Positions 12,401 to 22,768 of a stretch of DNA of 64,000 bases are shown in pieces. The position numbers were made by a program, and so were the translations under genes. The notes beneath the pieces are model-generated. The model saw nothing but the letters and a program-made list of their open reading frames with translations, made no database searches and was not told where the DNA came from. This DNA comes from Nectonema munidae (taxonomy: Eukaryota; Nematomorpha; Nectonematoida; Nectonematidae), in NCBI GenBank assembly GCA_030549495.1, contig JAUIRK010000934.1:685462-749461 (forward strand), written 5' to 3'. How positions within the stretch are numbered: the stretch's first letter is position 1; every line of letters begins with the position of its first letter.

Positions 12401-15400
12401 TTGCCAGGAGGCAGACTTGCTAAAGGATCTTTGAACTCTGGCTCTTTACATTCATCCCCTTCTTCATCTTGGGGGTCGTCTTTCTTGGTTTCTTTCTTCT
12501 TTTTCTCGACTTTTTCTTTTTTAATGTTTTTGGGAGGATCTGCTGGGGGTGTTGTGAGCATTTCTTTACAAAGTTCTACTTTTCCCACTACGGAAAAAAC
12601 TTCAGGTGCATTTGCAACCGTCTTAAACCAACGTGCCAAATTGCCATATGGGAAAAGGAATTTTGAATCGAATACGAGTTTGTATGCTTGAAGTAATGAA
12701 CAAAAGATGGAAATATCGGCTCTGGAAATTCTCTCTCCTAAAAACACATTTTCATTTGTGATAGATACACTTTAGTTATACACTTAGGCAGGTGATTTTT
12801 TTTTTAATATTTCAGCTTTATCGCTATTTTAAAGTATCAAAGAGTTTGCAATAGTTTTTTCCTTATAATTTAAACAATATTTATAATATTATTTATATAA
12901 TATAAAAATTAATTTTTGTTTCTAAATAGTCAATCATATTTAAAGGCAAAAAATTAATGACTTATAAATTATCATTATACAAAAAACAGAGTGAACTTTT
13001 ATATGAAAATTTTAAATCCGCCTAAAATCTTTTAATTAATTGTTTAATTATGGCCAGCCGCGTTCTCTTTTTATCTGGAGTAAATGACACTTTTGTTTCT
13101 ATTGTTATCTATAATACCCTCTCTAAATAAAGCATCACCATCAAAAAGTTTTCAAGAGATTCTTTTAAAGAAAAAAGTTTTATTGAAAGTGAAGTAAATG
13201 AGTCTCGCTGCAATGAATTCTCCTCACTCCTGTGATATAACTCTAATAATAATGTACACATTCAATTTATTTTTGACAAGAGAGTTTCTTTAGATATTAG
13301 ACTTTACAAATCTCTTGATAATAGTTTTCATAGTCCTTATGGGCTATCACAAGCGTCCATCAAACTGAAATCAGTAATAATTTGTTATCCTATTAAAATA
13401 TTCCTTCAAAACTATAATTTAGATAACCTAACTTTCTATATATCTGATCAAACAAATATGCAAGCAAAATAATATGCATAAAGTTGGATGAAGTTGTAGA
13501 AATGTCACCATTAATTGGAGGTTTCCTTTAAAAATTTCATAATTGAAACTTATCTTTCAAATTTCATTTCAGAAGAAGCCAAGCTACATTTGACTAATGA
13601 GCCAGTTTGCCGACCTCCTTTCTTCTGTTTGTTTGCAGCTCAATCAATTGATAATATCCTATAAAAATATTTTGCAAAGGCGCACAGGTTCTACTTCTTT
13701 AAAATGATAAAACTAGTAAAACATATCCATATACGTTTTCTTTGATATTTTGAAACTTAAAAAAGCGATGACTATAAGCATAAAATTGTTACTACGAGTG
13801 AAACAACAAATTCTTTTTTATGAAATCTTATAGATTTAAAAATTGTTTTTATTCATTTCAATTATAAAAGAGCAGAACAACGTTACTAGTTTAGTTACTG
13901 AGATTTAATAAATCAACACACAAGTATCGTTGACAAATAAAACTAAGATAAAAAAGGTTGTGCCATTACTTTATAAAAGAATGATATACAACTAAATAGC
14001 TAAAGGTAATTCCATTCAATACTTATTCTTGGTCTATCTATTCGGTAAGATGACTAATTACAAGATTTCTATAAATAATTTTCCCTAGATTATTTAAGGT
14101 GATCTATGCCGCCCATTTTCCATCTTTATCTAGCTATGACGACATATTTTTATCAGAGAAAAAATAAAAACCACGAATAAAAAGAGGAATTCTACGCTTT
14201 TTAGAAACATTTTCTTCTCTTTCCATTATTCCTCCTTGTTTATCCATTATTTCAAAAATATGTTAACTTAATTTACTTGTGCGTGTTTTATATTTTTAGG
14301 TAAAGTTACGAAGAAACGCCGAAATAAGAAAACACGAAAAAGAAAGTAAAAGAGAAAAATGGAAAAAATATGTAGAACAAAAAATATTTTCAAAAAAGAG
14401 GAAAAATAGTAAATTTTGGAATTTTTCAATTACTTTTTTATCTATAAAAAATTCCAGCTTGAAGATACCTTATCTATAGTAGAACAGAGCTAAAAATTGG
14501 ATAACATTTGGTGACGAGGCATTTAGTCTGGAAGAAGGATTATTTAAAAAAAATTAATAACGGAATCCTGCTATATAAATAAAAGAACAGCTAAAGTAAT
14601 AAAGGTTACCAACAAAAAATGTATTATGAAGTAGATAGTGATTCAAGACGGTCAGATTTGACTTCAAAGCAGCTTTTGCGCGCTCACACTGTCCTTTATC
14701 GAAGCGTAATAAGCCGAGGAGAGGATAGAGCCAGGTGGACACATGTGGTGTGAGCTCAGTACATGCAAACTGCGTCCATTGCATGATCTTGGCATTCAAA
14801 ATACAAGATGCTTGCTCATTTGGCCACACTAGAAAAGCGTGTAATAAAATATTGTGTAGGAAGGAAATATTAAAATTTTACGGTAAGCGGATATTGCCTC
14901 GCTTTCAAATAGAAATTCTCCATCCTTCGTTTCAAGAGATGGCACCTAGGAAAAAGTGAAAGACAACAAGGGTAAGTGGTTCAGGGTATAGCGCATTTTC
15001 AGGCCTCAGCTTCATAAGCATTATTTTTTTATTTAATAAATCATAATTTTTATTGAATTATACTAAAAATAATTAAATTAACTAAAAATGAGTCTTGTTT
15101 CTTAAAAAATAGAGAAATGGAGGCGACGTTTACAATTCCAAAAATTTAGCAAGATCCACATGGAACCTGAGGGTTGCTAAGCAAGTTGTAAGACTTTTGA
15201 CGGAATTTGGGCAAAAATAATTTGACCTGAGCAACACGGTTGCTCATAAAAAAAGGTGCATTCGCTTTATAAATGTCTGAGAATGAATCATGGAGAGAAG
15301 ACAGGGAGAGGAAATGTCTGTTCGCAGCAAATGAGTTTATGGATAGATAAGAGAGCTGGGATTTCTTTTTTCAATTCACCTTTCTCTTTCATCATGGTGA

Positions 15401-18400
15401 CATATCATAACAATACTTTCATTAGATTAGCGCATGAAACTCATGAACAGTCACTTACAGATATGGCTTCAAGATGTTTTTAATTCTTTTTACTCACTGT
15501 TACACCTATAGATCATAATTCTTGAGAAAAGTTACGATTACGGATAAATTTATAATTAAATTAATTTTATTGGTAATAACCAGGGCAAACAAAAGTCAAT
15601 AAAGTAAAAAAAACTTGTTTTTGCTTAAAATGGGATCTGAGTATGTTTATTAGTTTTAGCACCTCTTTGGCTTTCTGAAAATGATTTTTATTAAGTCAAT
15701 AAAGCCAAAAAAAAGTTGATAAAGTCAAAAGTGTCATACTTTAATTTTTAAAAAAAAACAAAAATTTTGTGAACTTATTTAAAAAAAATTTGTTATGGTG
15801 AGCTTATATTTATCAAATAAAATGTTTATTTCAATTTTTTGTTTATCAACCTTTTCTATTCTAAGTATGCTTAAAATTGCAAAATCGGACACATTGAAAA
15901 TTAAAACTTTGGTTTCTAAATATTCCAATGAATTTGAAATCTTGAACAAAAAGTTGTTTTGCAAATTATGCAAAGTGAATGTTAAACATGAAAAAGCGTT
16001 TTTTGTAGAAAGCCACCGAGCCAGCCAAAAACATCAGAACCTGTTGGTTTCGATTTCCAGTAGTTCGTCCAGTAAAAATTTTACAAAATATTTTTTTGAA
16101 AGAGTTATTGTTTTGTTTTTGGAATCCAATATTCCTCTTCACAAACGCTCGCATCCGTCTATGCGCTTTTTTTGAAAGTATAGAGCAGGTGTCGGGAACC
16201 TATGGCTCGCGAGCCAGACATGGCTCTTTTGATGACTGCATCTGGCTCTCAGATAAATCAGGTGGCATTGAGGATAAGAAGGGAGGTATTGTGATAATGC
16301 ATATCCTTCTTGCCAATTCTACACTCTCTAAATTTCGTCATCATTACGAATCACGATGACACAAATAAAGCTGATGATGATGCAGACTTTGCTTATTAAT
16401 AAATAACTTCGATAAAACGATGTTGTTTAAAATAAATTCAGAGTCTTATTATACTATAAAATTATTGGTCTTCTTTTTCCATTTAGTTGTAATCAGTATT
16501 TAAAAATATATATGGCTCTCAGAGGATTAGATTTTAAAATATGTGTTTTTTGGGCTCTTTTAGTCAAAAAGGTTCCCGACCCCTGGTATAGGGTATATAA
16601 TTTACCTTCAGTATCAAACCGAATTTTATGATAATTGATGAATGCCAGGTAAGCACTCATTTTTTTGTTAATACCTTAATTGGGTCAATTGTTCAACCTC
16701 AAAAAGCCTTTTGATAAGCTGTGAAGCTATCGATGAAAGCTTGAATAGTAGGATATTGAAGGGAATCATTGAATTTTTTTAAAGGATTTTGAAGTAGACA
16801 ATAAAAATTTTGTTTTGCTTTTGACTGATGCGGCCTCATACAATATGAGCTGCGCAAATGATATGAAAAATAATTATGAGAGACTTTTTCATGTCATTTG
16901 CTACACAACTGTAGTATAAAAGTCAAAGCCTATTTTTTGTGAAGTGGACGATTTAATATCTTCAATAAAAGCTGCTACAATCAAAAATAAAAAAAGGATA
17001 AATCTTTTTAAGTCGATAGGATTTCCACCTTGTCCTGTCGTTACGCGACCTGGCTAAAAGCAGCATCTTACTACGCAAAGAACCTGTGTCAAGTCCGAGA
17101 AATTGTTAACAATTTCAAGAGTGATGGCGGTATTCTGGTTCAAAGGGCCAAAAATAGTGTCAATAATGCAAATTTGACTAAACAGCTTTTAATAATTGAA
17201 CAAAACTATTTGAAACTGGCTCATATCGTCGAGAAATCGCAAAAATCCTATTTTTCAATTCAAGACGCTTGCAAAATCGTACAAGTATTAAGTTTTGAAC
17301 AGGACGTTTGTGAAATTAACAAATATTTGAAAAAAGTGATAATCCAAAAATCATGCGTTTAGAAAACTGTGTGAATTCTTACTTTTACACAAATGTCCAT
17401 CTACAACTGCTTCAGTTGAACGTTCATTTTTAATGTTAAACAAACTTTTATGTAAAGATCAAAACTTCGATCCAAAAAATAGCATTAAGTATATGTTGTT
17501 TTATTTCAATTCAAATGTTTGAACGTTTATTTTTATTCTTTAGTGCTAATATATTCAGTAATTAGTATGGAATAAAAATTTTTGTTTCTGATGATATATA
17601 AATTGGAATATTTTCAAAAAAAAATTTTAGGTAAAAAATTTCAAGTTTTTAGGTTAAAAGTCAAAATTTCAAAAGGCAAAAAATCAAAAGTGTTTAGGTC
17701 AGAAATTGTTCGCCCTGGTAATAACAAAATGACATGTACTATATAGAACTTATTATTGATTTCCTTTGCTATTATGATTTTTTGAACAAATAAAAGTATT
17801 TCATCCTTAGAACATATAACATACATTTACTTCGCTAGCTTATACCAATCTTATGGACTAGTAGGCCAGTAATATTATTTTACAATAGCCATCACCTTCA
17901 AAAAGAATGACCTTCAGAAGTTTGTCACCAAGTACAATCAAACATAACTCTAGTGCGCCTTTAAAAATAAAGCCTTTTTAATCACAATTCCCATTTCCTG
18001 TGTGAATACGAAATGAAATTATTTGTAGAGCGTAAAGGTGTATAAGCATAAAGCTGAACTAAATTCGCGATAAAAGGTGGCGATGAATAGGCGATCTATT
18101 TAATTAATATATCCTGCTATTTGAGGGAAATGCATTATACGCGTTTAATATTTAGAAATAACATTTTCGACAGATATGCCCATTGAAGGAGAAGGTGAAA
18201 AAAGTTTATAGCCAATATAAAAATGGACACTTTATTAATGATATTGCTAACTAGTTTCGCATATAAACTCCTTTTTCAAAGCAAATATATATAAATGATA
18301 AAATAGTGAAAGTGATTATATATATTGCTTTGAAAAAGAAGTTTATACTCCGAAACTAGTAGCAATATCACTAATAAAATGTTTTTCATTTTTTACATTT

Positions 18401-21375
18401 GATGAAAAATGCCAACGATATATCGAAGTATTAACCGAAAGAAGTTGAAACTGACTTTAATTAGTGGATTTTAGTAGGAAAACAGAAACATTTCTGCATA
18501 TTATAAAGTAAAAACATCACATTTGTTTTTTATAATATTTTATATCTATATATTTGTCAACTAAGCGATTTGATTGTATTTTGTATTTTATTAAACAAAA
18601 GATTAGCATAACATTTACGAGATGAACAGAGAATCGATCTGTGTGCTTCAAAAGATAAATAAGAAACAAATTTTTTCGATAATGATTTACTCATATACAA
18701 AATAATGAATAAGTTTACCTTCTCAGTTTTTAGTAAAACAAATTATGAACGATTTTGTGATTTAGTTTGCTAATAAAAAATTAATTTAATTTCTTTCATT
18801 TACCTTCAGGGATAATGAAATTGTAAAAGACGGCCCCTTGGCCTTAAGTCCCTCAAGGTAAGAAAAGCTTATACTTACACATCAAGAAGCAAAAAATGTC
18901 AGCAACAAAAACAACTGGTTAAAAGCGTAAAGTGTTTTACGGATTTTTTAAATTCAAAGCGTTTTTAGCATAAAATAAGGTGGCGCGAGAGGTGTTGTAA
19001 CGGGTGAACTTTAATACAGGTCAGTTGTCGGGGATTACATAACTGGATCAGATATAGAGGTGGCGCTCTTATAATGGTGACGCTTTTAGCAGTGTATTAA
19101 CAAGGTACAATCCGGTTACCTTATTGGCTTCTTACGGACTCTCATTTGGACAGATTAGACTCTAACATTCAATATACAGTCAAACCTAATTTAATGAAGT
19201 CTGATGTATCAAACCTCCTGACCACAAGCCTGACAAACCAATGAAATCAAGGATGGTTTATGCGTACCAAGCTCCAGTGCTAAAGAGATCAAGAAGCCAG
19301 GTTGGGAAGTCGGAGTTAGAGATAGATTTTAAACGGTTATTAGCAAGGTTGGATCAAATACAAATGTGATGTAATTGTATTATCTAAAATGTAATGATAA
19401 ATACAACATTATGACGTATCATATCCTACATGACTTTATATCAATAAAAGCCACTCAAAATTCATTCCGAAGAATTTCCGTTTATCAATAAAGCTGAGCT
19501 ATAATTATTGTGTACATTGAATTGATTGAAATGTTTTCATATGTTAAATTGATACGCCGAACTATAACATGTGTATAAGCATCTTAGTTTATGAAAAAAG
19601 TATTTGTAATCCAAATTATAAAATATATCTGTATTTTTCGTTTTGATGGTGGAAGTATTTGTAGGATATCAAAAATATAATGAGTAGTTTTTTTTTTAGT
19701 TTGTTGGCTTTGATTGAAGTTGGTTAGTACATTATAAACACATACAAACACACACACACCATGAGAATAAAATATCGACTGATCTATCACTTTCATACAT
19801 CAGTAAGATGTTCGATGTATCAATAAAATTTATCACTTCCGATACGATTAACAAACATTTTTGACAGAGGAAAACTTTTGATAAAATCTTTAAATTTAAA
19901 TCTTTGTTAACGTTTTATTTCTTTATATGGAATAATGGAGTTTGCAACGTCGAAAAAAGATCAGCATAAACTTATTTATGATGGGTGTCTACGTGTTTCA
20001 GAAAAACCTCGCAAATTATTCTTCTTTTCTTTGGACAAAAAAATCAAATCTTATTGTGAATGATTCTTCTGAACGAATGGTTAAACTAGCTAATAATTTT
20101 AACAATAAAATTACAAACAAAAAATATTTGCTTTTACAAACTATAGAATTACATCGCAAAAAACCCAAATGCAAAAAAGTCAAATTAAGGTGAAAGATTG
20201 GCATGTTAATTGTTAATTTTCATTGTTTTTTAGATAAAATAAAAACTTAATTAATGTTTATATAACAATATATAATTTTATAAAATATGTTAGTAAGTTT
20301 TACATCTTAATTTTTAGTTATGCAAAGACTTTGGGTCTAATGAGCAATTTCTTAACTAATATAAAAACTTTGAAAATAATATTATTTTATATATTAGAAC
20401 AAAATTAAAACATATGCGAATAAAAAAGAGAAAAAAAAACAATTTTCACATTAATTTTGGAACGGTCTACTGCACCTAGATCTGCTCTATTTGAAATCAA
20501 AATGTGGAATATGTAATAGAACTGAGCAAGAGGTGCCACGTACTAACAATCACACTTAAGGCTGGAACCGGAGATTACAATCCTTGTGTTCAGGGTGGCA
20601 TCCTTCTTTTTGAAAGTTTATTGACATTAAGAAAGAACAATCAATAAACCGAATAGAAATTCTTCAGATTAAAGGTGGACAATTACATCCAACCCAAAAA
20701 CGTCAATATGTTGATTGACATGCTAAAATTTTGGTAATTATAAAGGATCACCTAATCGTGATCATTTACATTACTTGCAGGACATTACACACAATTTGGC
20801 TTTTAAACAAGAAAACGAGTGGTGAAACATACATGGTTATGGATGCACTGGTGCTTCATTATTAAAAATAAGTGAAAAAATAAGAACAGGAACAAACGAT
20901 CATATGAAGATGTTTTCTATTTTATTTCAATCCAAAACATTTCCTATATAATGCAAGGTAGCGAATTTGGGGTGAAATATCGGACTCCGAATTATAAATC
21001 GTGCTTCGATTCCAAATGCTTACAAAAATTGGCCTTCGACTGCAAATATTCAAAATTTAAAATATTTAAGCGTAACTCTAAGTTCAGGTTTTGACTAAAG
21101 AAGACATTAGAATGTATTGACAGGGGAAACAGCACATGAAAATGATCATGCATTAAAAATTCGAAAAGAAATAGAATATAACAAGGTAGATATATCTTGC
21201 TATGTATTTTTACCTTTCCAAGGGGGAACTTCTTTAAATATTCACTGGATTTATTTGTTTTGCCAAGGACAAAATTCGGTGCGTCACTAAAAACTTCCAC
21301 ATTTTGGTTGGAACTGAATTTGATAGCAATTAAAGTTTTCAAGCAATTGGAATCTTGAGTGTGAGCATACAGGAT
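3414..21375 (-). CDS. EEF1G: Elongation factor 1-gamma (eEF1G), six of seven exons
   Basis: This is the gamma subunit of the eEF1B exchange complex, which recharges eEF1A with GTP during translation. Exons found (coding order): 21214-21375, 14882-14945, 14610-14828, 12234-12737, 10244-10368 and 3414-3566. They total 409 codons including the stop. Junction phases are 0,1,1,1,0 and every junction is GT-AG. The protein begins with a GST-N fold ([22 protein letters not shown]), then GST-C ([29 protein letters not shown]). A lysine/glutamate-rich linker follows, then the conserved EF1G C-terminal domain ([39 protein letters not shown]) ending FNQGKIFK. Human eEF1G has 437 residues, so the length fits. 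Exon 1, with the ATG and a few codons, was not found upstream of 21375. Intron sizes are 6268, 53, 1872, 1865 and 6677 nt. One donor (GTTACA after 10244) is weak. Confidence 0.95.
4454..4676. mobile_element. hAT-type MITE, 223 bp, nested in Tigger
   Basis: A short non-coding element is flanked by a perfect 8-bp duplication ATTAAGTA (4446-4453 and 4677-4684). The right end, reverse complemented, reads AGTGATGTATCGGATATCC. The left end reads AGATGTATCGGATGTG, two bases shorter. The interior is full of GCGGAT/ATCCGC motifs. An 8-bp target duplication is typical of the hAT superfamily. It interrupts the 5' part of the Tigger element, so it is younger than that insertion. Confidence 0.85.
4951..6382 (+). 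pseudogene. Degraded Tigger transposase with internal deletion
   Basis: The N-terminal pogo HTH ([39 protein letters not shown]) is in one frame up to 5193. The CENP-B HTH ([32 protein letters not shown]) is in another frame up to 5399. The catalytic part resumes near 5400 ([45 protein letters not shown]) and runs to 6382 with the usual acidic tail. Between the HTH and catalytic pieces about 60-70 residues found in related proteins are missing, including the segment with the first catalytic aspartate. It cannot be active. Its sequence differs clearly from the transposase at 1609-3229, so the two belong to different Tigger subfamilies. Confidence 0.88.
6779..7560. other. AT-rich intron sequence
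   Basis: This part of the last eEF1G intron is very AT-rich, with ATTAATTAATATATTA-like runs near 7000-7080. No gene or clear repeat is seen. Near 7530 the motif GGTACCCATTAGTGCCCAAA may belong to the end of the adjoining piggyBac copy, but a matching opposite end was not established. Confidence 0.4.
7593..8970 (-). pseudogene. piggyBac (PGBD-type) transposase remnant
   Basis: Several minus-strand blocks in different frames line up in piggyBac order. An acidic N-terminal remnant lies near 8930-8970 ([12 protein letters not shown]). A central block lies at 8196-8462 ([18 protein letters not shown]). The motif [12 protein letters not shown] lies near 8105-8145. The C-terminal block at 7593-8120 reads [20 protein letters not shown] and [20 protein letters not shown], and ends in a cysteine-rich domain ([20 protein letters not shown]) typical of piggyBac. 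Stops, frameshifts and a 25-bp tandem duplication (8121-8170) break it. It lies in the last eEF1G intron in the same orientation as the gene. TTAA-flanked ends were not confirmed. Confidence 0.85.
8121..8170. repeat. Perfect 25-bp tandem duplication
   Basis: Two identical adjacent 25-bp copies beginning CTATCACATGTCCATTATCA lie inside the piggyBac remnant. The length is not a multiple of three, so the duplication shifts the frame. Perfect identity shows that it arose recently compared with the decay around it. Confidence 0.9.
8971..10243. other. Intron remainder without clear features
   Basis: This is the upstream part of the last eEF1G intron. No gene is supported. At about 9340-9365 there is an ATCCGC/GCGGAT cluster like that in the nested MITE at 4454-4676, possibly a half copy, but no opposite end or target duplication was found. 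Confidence 0.4.
11755..12004. mobile_element. Short hAT-like MITE, 250 bp
   Basis: The left end reads CAGGGCCGTAGCCAGGGA and the reversed right end TTCGGCCCGTAGCCAGAGA, an imperfect inverted repeat. Flanks give a 7-of-8 target duplication, ATCATATT (11747-11754) against ATCATATC (12005-12012). There is no coding potential. It lies in the eEF1G intron between the exons at 12234-12737 and 10244-10368. Confidence 0.65.
12738..14609. other. eEF1G intron, no features recognised
   Basis: This 1872-nt intron separates the GST-C exon (14610-14828) from the large exon at 12234-12737. It is AT-rich. No transposon ends, coding stretch or RNA gene were recognised on either strand. Confidence 0.5.
14985..15240. 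repeat. Dispersed repeat, copy A
   Basis: This stretch matches the reverse complement of 49140-49385. Shared blocks include AAGCATTATTTTTTTATT-like, GAGTCTT(G/A)TTTCTT, AAAAATTTAGCAAGA and AG(G/A)GTTGCTAAGCAAG. Identity looks like roughly three quarters over about 120 bp at the core. It is probably a non-coding repeat family of this genome. The copy begins just upstream of the short eEF1G exon at 14882-14945. Confidence 0.6.
15581..17717 (+). mobile_element. hAT transposon with perfect 8-bp target duplication, degraded
   Basis: The ends read CAGGGCAAACAAAAGTC on the left and CAGGGCGAACAATTTCTG on the right (reverse complement). Both are flanked by GTAATAAC (15573-15580 and 17718-17725), the 8-bp signature of hAT insertion. 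Inside is a decayed transposase of the group related to CGG-repeat-binding/ZBED-like proteins. A BED-like finger lies at 15950-16040 ([26 protein letters not shown]). A downstream core lies at 17030-17362 ([43 protein letters not shown]). A decayed C-terminal motif follows near 17400-17430 ([12 protein letters not shown]). A 400-bp MITE is inserted at 16186-16585. The whole lies antisense in the eEF1G intron between exons 21214-21375 and 14882-14945. Confidence 0.92.
16186..16585. mobile_element. hAT MITE, 400 bp, nested in the hAT element
   Basis: The left end is CAGGTGTCGGGAACCTATGG and the right end, reverse complemented, is CAGGGGTCGGGAACCTTTTT. The flanks are GTATAGAG (16178-16185) and GTATAGGG (16586-16593), a 7-of-8 target duplication. 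GGCTCGCGAGCC and repeats of TGGCTCT lie inside. There is no coding frame. From memory, elements with this terminal sequence occur in widely separated animals; a repeat-library comparison is needed to name the family. It splits the transposase of the surrounding hAT. Confidence 0.88.
18227..18382. repeat. Long hairpin (foldback) of about 155 bp
   Basis: Two arms of about 68 bp are near-perfect reverse complements. The left arm (18227-18294) includes GATATTGCTAACTAGTTTCG and CTTTTTCAAAGCAA. The right arm (18316-18382) carries their complements, with a few mismatches. The loop is only about 20 nt. No target duplication was identified. It may be a foldback transposon or a MITE reduced to its ends. 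Confidence 0.8.
18383..19933. other. Intron sequence without clear features
   Basis: No gene is supported. The stretch contains a short CA-rich tract (near 19737-19760) and a more GC-rich non-coding part near 18960-19340 that I could not assign to any family. Confidence 0.4.
19934..20860 (+). pseudogene. Mutator-like (MULE) transposase remnant
   Basis: The N-terminal part (from ATG at 19934) reads [19 protein letters not shown] and, after a frame change, [14 protein letters not shown] and [19 protein letters not shown]. This is the layout of the FLYWCH-type finger at the start of many MULE transposases, with its cysteines lost. The C-terminal part at 20500-20790 reads [33 protein letters not shown] and, in another frame, [20 protein letters not shown], a stretch characteristic of MULE transposases. 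The catalytic middle is deleted, and there are several stops and shifts. It lies antisense in the same eEF1G intron as the hAT element. Confidence 0.75.
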
Positions 21376-21639
21376 CTATAAGAATAAGTAAAAAAACTTT
21401 ACAATGTACAAAGCATGGAAGGATGAAAAAAAATCATGACTGAAAAAATAAAGATGTGCACGCACACTAAAATAAATAATTAAATTTTCGCCGACAGTCT
21501 CGGCTTTTTCAAATATATGCGGGAGGAAACGAAGTAGGTTGAGCAAAGAGTGATGGAGAAAACGATGTAGCTTGGGCAAAGAGCCGATATATATAGATAT
21601 TTTTTAATAAATTTGGTTTTGATAGGAGACATAAGGGCC

Positions 21640-22270
21640 TAGAAAAAGGAATCCATTTCTTAAAAGATTTACCCCAAAGTAAGGAAATTTACGTTTGGTG
21701 GGGAAGAGGAACTTAGCCGTCTTTTGTGTTCTGAAGTGTTAGCATCAACTTTTCTAAAGTGAAGCTTGGACTATAGTTTAGCAAACAAAACTATTGACTA
21801 TTTAAAACTTCAAGCTGAACGATTGTACAAACCAAGGTTTGATAACACAGGAATCTTTTTGCTAATTATTAAGTGTGGTTTGAAAGCCTTCTATAAAGTT
21901 GACAAAAAATATCCGTTGTGAAAAAGTCTCACAAGATAGGAGAACAGTTGATATTACTTTGTTGCAAAGATATATTGAATGTGCTAAGAAATTCTGAACT
22001 GGTAAAGTTGAAGCATATCTTACTGTCAAAGGATCCATTTAGAAGGTGCTTTTATTGATTCGAATTTCGATTTGCAACTTTTTTGCAATTCAGCTTGGTG
22101 AAGGATGGATACTGCAAACTTAGCTCAGCTTTGCGTTTACGTACAATATGTATGACAAGTACCTGGTAGACAATTTTTATTTTGCGAAACACCTAGCAAT
22201 CAAACCACTGAAAGTGAAATATTTGAACCTTGCTCTGCGAGGAAAAGAAATCACAGTAGGAAATTTACAG
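21640..22270 (+). pseudogene. hAT (ZBED5/SCAND3-like) transposase fragment
   Basis: In changing frames the plus strand reads SHKIGEQLILLCCKDILNVL and, further on, ANLAQLCVYVQY and NFYFAKHLA. These resemble the conserved stretch of ZBED5/SCAND3/FAM200-type hAT proteins (IGEQLILPA-like, then the ANCAQLLVYVRY-like segment). Many stops and frameshifts show it is old. It lies just upstream of the first located eEF1G exon, in the region where exon 1 should be. Confidence 0.55.
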
Positions 22271-22576
22271 CTTTTGATTTTTAAAAACATTTTTGTGAAA
22301 AACTAACATATACACTAAAAACAGAAATATAACTGAAGCTACGCATAATTTCTTTCAATTTTTTAAATGAATTAAAAAATTGGTTTATTGAAAAATGAAA
22401 ACTTTATTTTCTTTTCTTATGTTGATTTAACGATTTGTTTATTTGTCTGAAGAAGACAAGAGTGGTCGAAAATTAATAAAGTTTTCAACTTGTTTGAATA
22501 AAAGTTTTACTATTTTTTATTTATTTTTTATTCATGACGTCTCAGCAATACTTTCTTTACATTTATTCTATAGTAT

Positions 22577-22768
22577 TCAATCTTTTGATTGCACTATTAA
22601 AAAATAAAATATCATTAAATGTTTTAAATGTGTTCTTCTTTCATTAAATATAAATCGAGCTAGGCTGAAGTTCCTTTCACTTGTGGCATTATGCAAAGTG
22701 ACTTCTGACATCTGATGGAAAAAAAGGAAAAGTACCAGTGTGAGATTTCCACCAATCAAGAACGTCAA
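22577..22768 (-). pseudogene. hAT C-terminal dimerisation fragment
   Basis: The minus strand encodes MSEVTLHNATSERNFSLARF followed by IFNERRTHLKHLMI. This resembles the hAT dimerisation motif (xATSERxFSxxKxIxxxxRxxL). It ends at a stop at 22577. Orientation is opposite to the fragment at 21640-22270, so the two probably come from different insertions. Confidence 0.6.
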
